DNA of 10,215 nt from Candidatus Nitrosopumilus sp. (GTDB lineage Archaea > Thermoproteota > Nitrososphaeria > Nitrososphaerales > Nitrosopumilaceae), in the NCBI GenBank assembly GCA_013002265.1, contig JABDKK010000178.1, positions 1 to 10,215 on the forward strand. Direction: 5' to 3'. The number at the start of each line of letters is the position of its first letter. Positions within the stretch are counted from its first letter, which is position 1. This document shows positions 6,242 to 10,215 of this stretch, piece by piece. Under the pieces are notes generated by a model. That model was given only the letters and a program-made list of their open reading frames with translations. It did no database searches and was not told the origin of the DNA. Position numbers and translations under genes: made by a program.

Positions 6242-7699
6242 CTAGGGCATAGGAGTGATCATTACAAGTCCGTCATGTTTGGGAACAAAACTAACCATCG
6301 TAATGTCTTGATTCAAAATATTATTTTTTACAACTACATTACTTGAAACTTGGCCATTAACTGTAATCAACATGTCTGATGAGACAAATTTGCTTGGGAT
6401 ATACATTATGACATATTGTGGAGAACCTATAGAAAATGTCATCATTTCGATTTCTTCAATATGTTCAAAATTTGAAATTATTGAAGAACTTCTGATGTCA
6501 ATGACATAGTCTGATTCAAACTGAGGTTGGAATTTTTCTCTAATGTCTTCAGTTAATGGGTTTATTTTGTAGTTTTCAGAGTCAGCAATTTCCAATCTTA
6601 AACCTTCAAGACAGTAAGACTGTCCTTTTTGATTTTCAATAAATTCACAGTATTTTGAACTTTTTTCATAATCATGATTGTTGAAAAAAGATAAAGTTGT
6701 TCCTAAAGACATACTGCATTCAATAAAATCAAGATGCTCTAGTTGTGATTCATCACAAAGACCAGATACAACATTTTGAGAAATCCCCTTTTGGGTCAGA
6801 GTGTTGTCAGTGTATTGCATCATCACTCCTTTTACACATAAGATATTTTGGTAAAATGACATTTCATGACATAGTTGTAATGAGGAATTCAGATCCTTTT
6901 CAAAGAAATGAACTAATCCATGACCTAAGCCATGTATGCAGTCTTGGTAATTTGAGGATCCAATCAAGTCATTGCAAACTAAATTGTAACTGCTTGGAAA
7001 TGATTCATTGTTTTCTTTGACATTATGGAAATAGGATGCCAGTACTCCATGGAAATATCCGCCCCTACACATTGTTCCATCCATGCCTATCAAATTTGAA
7101 ATGACATCAGGGTTTTCTTCAAAAGCCACATGGCCAATTTCATGAGATACAAAGTGGCAATCATCAATAGTTCCAATCTTAGATAGAGCTATGGATAATT
7201 CAAGGGCATCAGAATTATTTTGTTCATTCTTTGTTACTTTGCCAAAAAATACTGTATAGCATAGATGGCGTGATGTGCTATCATCAATATTTGCACAGTC
7301 TTGTATATCATCAAGATATTTTGTAGCCAGTATTTCAGAAGGCAATACAGGTTCAGAGTCTTCAGAATCTAACAATCCATCATTGTCATCATCTTCATCC
7401 ATTGAACTGCCAACACCATCAAAATCAAAATCAGCCCAATCTTGAGGCTCTACATCAAATGAATCAAGATGATCAACTATTCCATCATTGTCATCATCTG
7501 AATCACATTTATTTCCAATTTTATCAGAGTCATTGTCTGCTTGATCTTGATTATAATGTAATGGACAGTTATCAATTGAATCAATTACTCCATCTTGATC
7601 TGTATCTCCAAAAGAAATGAAATTAGCCCATGTCAAAAAAGAAATGGATATTGATATTGCCAGTGCTCCAAGTAAAAATTTGAATTTTTTTTCAATCAT
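6242..7699 (-). CDS. Secreted protein with thrombospondin type 3 calcium-binding repeats and Cys/His helical repeats
   Basis: 485 residues from ATG at 7699. Residues 1-25 are a signal peptide (Lys-rich start, hydrophobic 8-22, possible cleavage after A25). Residues 32-117 hold thrombospondin type 3 repeats, with D-x-D-x-D-G loops such as DTDQDGVID and DDDNDGIVD that bind calcium. Residues about 181-371 contain three related units of about 74 residues: HEIGH at 186-190, HGLGH at 256-260 and the degenerate SLGTT at 331-335, each followed by a C-x2-G (C211, C288, C363). The last 100 residues look beta-rich and resemble Ig-like domains of archaeal surface proteins. HEIGH formally matches the HExxH zinc-protease motif, but the repeat pattern argues for metal or disulfide stabilised structure instead. 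A TTG at 7726 is an alternative start; ATG is preferred because of the GAGGG ribosome site at 7708-7712. Function unknown. Confidence 0.85.
   Translation of the reverse strand: MIEKKFKFLLGALAISISISFLTWANFISFGDTDQDGVIDSIDNCPLHYNQDQADNDSDKIGNKCDSDDDNDGIVDHLDSFDVEPQDWADFDFDGVGSSMDEDDDNDGLLDSEDSEPVLPSEILATKYLDDIQDCANIDDSTSRHLCYTVFFGKVTKNEQNNSDALELSIALSKIGTIDDCHFVSHEIGHVAFEENPDVISNLIGMDGTMCRGGYFHGVLASYFHNVKENNESFPSSYNLVCNDLIGSSNYQDCIHGLGHGLVHFFEKDLNSSLQLCHEMSFYQNILCVKGVMMQYTDNTLTQKGISQNVVSGLCDESQLEHLDFIECSMSLGTTLSFFNNHDYEKSSKYCEFIENQKGQSYCLEGLRLEIADSENYKINPLTEDIREKFQPQFESDYVIDIRSSSIISNFEHIEEIEMMTFSIGSPQYVIMYIPSKFVSSDMLITVNGQVSSNVVVKNNILNQDITMVSFVPKHDGLVMITPMP
6587..7159 (-). repeat. Three approx. 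74-residue protein repeats with H-x3-H and cysteine spacing
   Basis: Within the secreted protein the cysteine spacing repeats: C242-C254-C277-C288 and C315-C328-C351-C363, that is 12/23/11 and 13/23/12 residues. Unit 1 keeps the H-x-x-G-H and final C-x2-G but lacks the middle cysteine. Glycines of H-x-x-G-H recur at 189, 259 and 333. Units 1 and 2 have the histidine pair; unit 3 has lost both. Confidence 0.65.
7349..7606 (-). repeat. Thrombospondin type 3 repeat region
   Basis: Encodes the aspartate-rich calcium-binding segment of the secreted protein, residues 32-117, with recurring D-x-D-x-D-G and D-D-D-N-D-G loops. The NCP and KCD cysteines (C45, C65) are as in type 3 repeats. Calcium binding is family knowledge. 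Confidence 0.8.
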
Positions 7700-7707
7700 A
7701 AAAACAC

Positions 7708-7712
7708 CCTCA
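7708..7712 (-). promoter_or_regulatory. Shine-Dalgarno site choosing the ATG start of the secreted protein
   Basis: GAGGG on the minus strand, 8 nt before the ATG at 7699. It supports the ATG over the upstream TTG at 7726 and also places the Lys-rich signal peptide start directly at the N-terminus. Confidence 0.55.
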
Positions 7713-7737
7713 AGAGGTAAGACCAATTACAAGAAGA

Positions 7738-7745
7738 CATATTTG
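7738..7745 (-). promoter_or_regulatory. Weak TATA-like box for the secreted repeat protein
   Basis: CAAATATG on the minus strand would put the transcription start near 7716, giving a leader of about 17 nt that contains the ribosome site at 7708-7712. Weak match in AT-rich sequence. Confidence 0.28.
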
Positions 7746-7816
7746 AACTTGAGGTAAACTAGTGGTGAACTTTTAGGTTAATTTCCAATACAGAAATTCA
7801 ATTTACGAATAGGATC

Positions 7817-7837
7817 ATTATCCCTATGGGGGATAAT
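7817..7837. promoter_or_regulatory. Perfect 8+8 bp inverted repeat, possible operator upstream of the DUF1059 gene
   Basis: ATTATCCC (7817-7824) and GGGATAAT (7830-7837) are exact inverted copies around TATGG. The element ends 9 nt before the TATA-like box of the DUF1059 gene. A dyad of this size just before the TATA/BRE region is typical of a dimeric transcription factor site; it could also serve the divergent secreted-protein gene. No regulator is known here. Confidence 0.45.
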
Positions 7838-7846
7838 ACCTGTGGA

Positions 7847-7857
7847 TTTTTATATTG
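7847..7857 (+). promoter_or_regulatory. TATA box of the DUF1059 gene
   Basis: TTTTATATTG is centred about 25 nt before the ATG at 7876, so the message is probably leaderless. This also argues against a TTG start at 7855, which would lie inside the box. Confidence 0.5.
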
Positions 7858-7875
7858 AGTATCTTTCACCAAAGT

Positions 7876-8043
7876 ATGGCAAAACTCAAGTGTAACGACT
7901 ATGGTTTTGAATGTGATTTTGTTGCAGAGGGGGAGATGGAAGAAGTGATTGATAATTTTAGAACCCATACAGATGAGGAACATGGTATTGATTACTCAAA
8001 AGAGGCCGTTATGCAATTCTTGTTAAGAAAACAAGGTCTTTAA
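7876..8043 (+). CDS. Small DUF1059-family protein
   Basis: 55 residues beginning MAKLKCNDYGFECDFVAEG, which matches the start of DUF1059 proteins (small, cytoplasmic, function unknown, frequent in archaea and bacteria). Cys6 and Cys13, with His31 and His36 in THTDEEHGID, form a C-x6-C...H-x4-H set that could bind one zinc; this is inference from spacing. There is no signal peptide. I chose the ATG at 7876 because the family starts at this point and the TATA box is about 25 nt before it; a TTG seven codons earlier would fall in the promoter. The gene is preceded by an inverted repeat that may be an operator, and its stop is only 4 nt from the end of the convergent HemA-like gene. Confidence 0.85.
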   Translation: MAKLKCNDYGFECDFVAEGEMEEVIDNFRTHTDEEHGIDYSKEAVMQFLLRKQGL

Positions 8044-8047
8044 AAAT

Positions 8048-9136
8048 TTAAGCTTCTAGTATTGTCATTCTAGCAGATAATACGGGTAGTTCTTTTTCAA
8101 TAATTTTCTCAACTGCAGGAACAATTCCTGCTCTTGCTCTAACGTTTTCTTCATAAATTTCTGAGATCTGATCTTTGAATAGTAATTTTATTCCAGGCAG
8201 TGCTGTAATTCCTTCTTCAACTGCTCTAGGTTCAGACAAATCCATAATCAGCGTACCTTTCTTCTTATCTTCCATAACCAAATGAATTCTATCAAATGTA
8301 ATTAAGAAATAATCAGCAGTTGTTGCAACAAATACAATGTCATACTTGTCAAATCCTGCCAATACATCATTAAAGTCAACAGGCATTCCACCTAGAATGA
8401 CTGAAAAGCCTGTAGCACGATCAATTGTTCTACTTGTTACATCAAATTTTATTCCTTTTTTGTTCAAAGTTTTTGCAACTCTAGCAGCTGAATCACCAGT
8501 TCCAATAAGAAGAACTTTCTTTTTATCGTCTAGTCCTGCTTTCTCATCAACTAGTTTCACTGCAACGTCTCCTATTGAGATTACATTATCTTCAATTCCA
8601 GTAGTTACCCTCATTTTCTCGGCTAGTCTAATTACACTATCAAATAACTTGTTGAGAATGTCTCCAGATGTGCCTACACTCTTTGCAGTGGCCAGTGACT
8701 GTGAAATTTCATTAAAAATCTCCTTTTTGCCAACAACTACAGAGTCTAAACCTGCTGCCAATCTCAAAAGATTTCGGTAAACATCATCACCCTTGTAAAC
8801 CTCAAGCGTTTGATCAAAATGATCAATGTCAATTTGTTCAAGTGAAGACAAAGAAATCCAAGTATCCTTGATTTGATTTAGGACCAAACCCTTTCCTTCA
8901 GGACGTCTTGCATCTGGTGAATCATCAGTTTCTACATTGCTAACAGTAAAGATTTCAACTCTGCTTGCTGTTTGAATAATAATACATTCATCAACATTTG
9001 GGATTTTTTTGAATTCTTGACATGCAGCTGCTACATCTTTGAAAATGAATTTTGATAATGTATGAAGTGGAATGTTCTTGAATGTGACCCTTGTATTCAT
9101 TACATCAAAACTAATCTTACCCATATCATCACCCAT
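8048..9136 (-). CDS. hemA: Glutamyl-tRNA reductase-like protein lacking the catalytic cysteine
   Basis: 362 residues with the overall pattern of glutamyl-tRNA reductase (first step of C5 tetrapyrrole synthesis): N-terminal domain with IIIQTASRVEIF (52-63), helical stretch AAGLDSVVVGKKEI (127-140), NADPH domain with LLIGTGDSA (209-217) and TSRTIDRA (234-241), and DLSEPRAVEEG. Against the family, the catalytic Cys of T-C-N-R is Ala57 (codon GCA at 8966-8968), the conserved His of R-H-L is Asn122, and G-E-x-Q is GKKE (136-139). The C-terminal dimerisation domain is missing: the protein ends shortly after the NADPH domain, about 50-60 residues short. No frameshift remnant can lie downstream, as the convergent DUF1059 gene is 4 nt away. 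It is probably not an ordinary reductase. The start overlaps the upstream stop as TAATG; M5 is an alternative start. Confidence 0.75.
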   Translation of the reverse strand: MGDDMGKISFDVMNTRVTFKNIPLHTLSKFIFKDVAAACQEFKKIPNVDECIIIQTASRVEIFTVSNVETDDSPDARRPEGKGLVLNQIKDTWISLSSLEQIDIDHFDQTLEVYKGDDVYRNLLRLAAGLDSVVVGKKEIFNEISQSLATAKSVGTSGDILNKLFDSVIRLAEKMRVTTGIEDNVISIGDVAVKLVDEKAGLDDKKKVLLIGTGDSAARVAKTLNKKGIKFDVTSRTIDRATGFSVILGGMPVDFNDVLAGFDKYDIVFVATTADYFLITFDRIHLVMEDKKKGTLIMDLSEPRAVEEGITALPGIKLLFKDQISEIYEENVRARAGIVPAVEKIIEKELPVLSARMTILEA

Positions 9137-9960
9137 TATGCCTTTAGTTTACTTCGTCCGCCTTTAGCTGTTCTAAATACATTCATGCCAATAAAATAAT
9201 TTTCGTGAATAGATTCTAAATATTTAACATCATTTTCTGCATCGCGAATTTGTTTCAGAGTTGATTCGGGATCAGATTTTATTTTTGCAAGTGTTGCTTT
9301 TGCCTCTTCTAAAAATGAATCAACACCACGTTCATAGTTTGACAAACCACCATATTCAGGACTAAGAACATGCTCTGGAACATATTTTGGGGTTTGATCC
9401 TCTGGCATTTCTGCTTTCCTTGTAAGTGATTCTTGTTGTTCTTGTGATAAAATAGGACGAGGGAATCTATCTTTTTTGTCCAAGAAAAATTCTGGTTCAC
9501 CCATCTCTCGGCGAAAGATTTCTTCGCCTTGTCGTTTAAACGTATATTCAACAGCTTTTGCTTTATCTGCTTTAACTTCAGCAGCAATTGCTTTGTATTC
9601 TTCTTCGGCTGCTTTTTCTGCTGCCTCTTTTGCGGCCTGGGCTTTTGCAATAGCTTCTTTTGCTGCAGCCTCTGCTTCTTCAGCGGCTTTTGCTGCAGCC
9701 ATAGCTTTTGCGGCAGCTTCTGCTGCAATTTTTGCCTCTTCAGCAGCTTTGGTTTTCTCAGCTGCTTGAGCAGCTATTTTGGCTTTTTCAGCGGCATCTT
9801 CGGCAGCTTCTGCAGTTTTAGTTGCCTTTTCTTCTACAACATTTTTTGCTTCTTCTGCTGCTTTAGCTTTTACTTCAGCAGTTTCTTTTGTAGAAGTTTT
9901 TTCTGATGCTGAGTTATCATCTGCTTTAACTTCAGACTCTTTTTTCTCTTCAGACATCAT
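9136..9960 (-). CDS. Alanine/lysine/glutamate-rich coiled-coil protein of unknown function
   Basis: 274 residues. Residues about 23-136 are an uninterrupted, charged, Ala-rich helix (AEAA, AAKA and EKAA repeats), a long single or coiled-coil helix like those of TolA, but with no membrane anchor or signal peptide. The C-terminal 120 residues are different: EIFRREMGEPEFFLDKKDRF (147-166), prolines around 190-207, then VDSFLEEAKATLAKIKSD and NDVKYLESIHENYFIGMNVF, ending in a basic tail GGRSKLKA. I do not recognise this domain. Its TAA overlaps the ATG of the HemA-like gene by one base, so the pair is co-transcribed and probably translationally coupled. A TATA-like box is centred 26 nt before the ATG at 9960, suggesting a leaderless message; an adjacent second ATG at 9957 is equally possible. 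Confidence 0.8.
   Translation of the reverse strand: MMSEEKKESEVKADDNSASEKTSTKETAEVKAKAAEEAKNVVEEKATKTAEAAEDAAEKAKIAAQAAEKTKAAEEAKIAAEAAAKAMAAAKAAEEAEAAAKEAIAKAQAAKEAAEKAAEEEYKAIAAEVKADKAKAVEYTFKRQGEEIFRREMGEPEFFLDKKDRFPRPILSQEQQESLTRKAEMPEDQTPKYVPEHVLSPEYGGLSNYERGVDSFLEEAKATLAKIKSDPESTLKQIRDAENDVKYLESIHENYFIGMNVFRTAKGGRSKLKA
9553..9888 (-). repeat. Low-complexity Ala/Glu/Lys-rich coding repeat
   Basis: Encodes residues about 25-136 of the coiled-coil protein. The DNA is built of short GCA, GAA and AAA codon permutations, which creates long open frames on both strands. Repeats like this may expand or contract between strains. Confidence 0.7.
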
Positions 9961-9980
9961 TTTTTACTAAAATTGCCTGA

Positions 9981-9990
9981 ATTTTAATAT
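9981..9990 (-). promoter_or_regulatory. TATA-like box of the coiled-coil/hemA-like operon
   Basis: ATATTAAAAT on the minus strand is centred about 26 nt before the ATG at 9960, matching the archaeal promoter spacing for a leaderless transcript. Confidence 0.45.
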
Positions 9991-10215
9991 TCTTGTGATA
10001 AAAAATGTCTCAATTTCATTTGACAGTAACAAAAAATTCTGAAAATCTTTGATCGGTTGAAAAAATCACAAACATCGACATAATTAACAAATAATGACAC
10101 CCTCGGCGGGATTTGTGAAATTAGTTTAACACCCTCAGATAGGTTCTATTTTCAGAACACATATTCTCTTATCAAAACATTGGATTTGTCTCTATTTTCT
10201 TAATTTTTGGCATAA
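9991..10215. other. AT-rich intergenic stretch without a supported gene
   Basis: No open frame of convincing length or family. It holds two exact copies of ACACCCTC 32 bp apart (10097-10104 and 10129-10136), a small GC-rich patch around 10101-10110, and a weak hairpin, GTTCT-like arms at 10143-10147 and 10154-10158 around a 6-nt loop. A minus-strand gene from beyond the right edge may end here, but I cannot prove it. No tRNA pattern. Confidence 0.5.
10097..10136. repeat. Direct repeat of ACACCCTC, 32 bp apart
   Basis: Two exact 8-bp copies at 10097-10104 and 10129-10136, spaced close to three helical turns, in an otherwise unassigned region upstream of the coiled-coil gene. They could be paired factor sites or coincidence; the reverse complement GAGGGTGT also resembles a ribosome site. 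Confidence 0.3.

Noticed and set aside
7141..7147. HEIGH as proof of a zinc metalloprotease
   Set aside because: The motif is part of a repeat (HEIGH, HGLGH, degenerate third copy), only the first has the Glu, and no downstream third ligand of known zincins is recognisable.
7700..7726. TTG start for the secreted repeat protein
   Set aside because: The ATG at 7699 has a Shine-Dalgarno site 8 nt upstream and starts a proper signal peptide; the added nine residues do not improve it.
7855..7875. TTG start for the DUF1059 gene
   Set aside because: It lies within the TATA box, and the family begins at the ATG at 7876.
8337..8780. Plus-strand 147-codon open frame inside the hemA-like gene
   Set aside because: Antisense to a gene with clear family motifs, no promoter, Ser/Thr-rich composition typical of a shadow frame.
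9476..9970. Long plus-strand open frames opposite the coiled-coil gene
   Set aside because: They are antisense readings of GCA/GAA/AAA repeats, giving Ser/Ala/Phe/Cys-rich low-complexity peptides, without promoter or ribosome site.
10021..10086. Minus-strand frame of 19 codons after a GAGGGTG site
   Set aside because: Too short, the ribosome-site spacing is too long (about 16 nt), and no family is recognised.
10141..10160. GGTTCTA... as a tRNA T-arm
   Set aside because: It does not fit the GGTTCRANNCC box and no acceptor stem or anticodon arm is found nearby; only a weak 5-bp hairpin exists.
1..10215. Mobile element, CRISPR array or phage genes
   Set aside because: No transposase, integrase, terminal inverted repeats or spaced repeat array; all genes are housekeeping-like or archaeal conserved types with similar base composition.

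Overview
The window looks like chromosomal DNA of a low-GC ammonia-oxidising archaeon of the Nitrososphaerota (Thaumarchaeota), close to marine Nitrosopumilus-type genomes. Reasons: an archaeal-type biotin-dependent acyl-CoA carboxylase pair as used in the 3-hydroxypropionate/4-hydroxybutyrate cycle, an archaeal replication factor C large subunit, a secreted thrombospondin type 3 repeat protein, a DUF1059 protein, and archaeal promoter architecture (TATA-like boxes about 25 nt before start codons, Shine-Dalgarno sites mainly inside operons). The taxon is inferred from gene content and style, not from a marker search.

Layout. Positions 1-1647 (minus): start of the biotin carboxylase gene (only 31 codons inside the window) preceded by the carboxyltransferase subunit gene, 6 nt apart. 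Positions 1749-4335 (minus): a tight three-gene operon, an unrecognised 371-residue helical protein, then rfcL, then a cysteine-rich zinc protein, joined by 4-nt or near overlaps. Position 4410 onward (plus): an inositol-monophosphatase-family phosphatase, transcribed divergently from that operon, then a ferredoxin-NADP+ reductase with its own promoter. Positions 6242-7699 (minus): a secreted protein with calcium-binding type 3 repeats followed by about 74-residue Cys/His repeats. Positions 7876-8043 (plus): a 55-residue DUF1059 protein with an 8+8 bp inverted repeat just before its TATA box. Positions 8048-9960 (minus): an alanine-rich coiled-coil protein overlapping by one base a glutamyl-tRNA-reductase-like gene. 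Positions 9961-10215 hold no gene that I can support.

How it fits together. The carboxylase fixes bicarbonate onto acetyl- and propionyl-CoA, FNR handles NADPH/ferredoxin electron exchange, and the RFC large subunit loads the sliding clamp; its two operon partners have no recognised function and may be replication- or repair-linked by context. The most unusual items are the HemA-like protein, which keeps the fold signatures but lacks the catalytic cysteine, the conserved active-site histidine and most of the C-terminal dimerisation domain, and the secreted repeat protein with HEIGH/HGLGH motifs. No mobile element, CRISPR array, tRNA or rRNA was seen.
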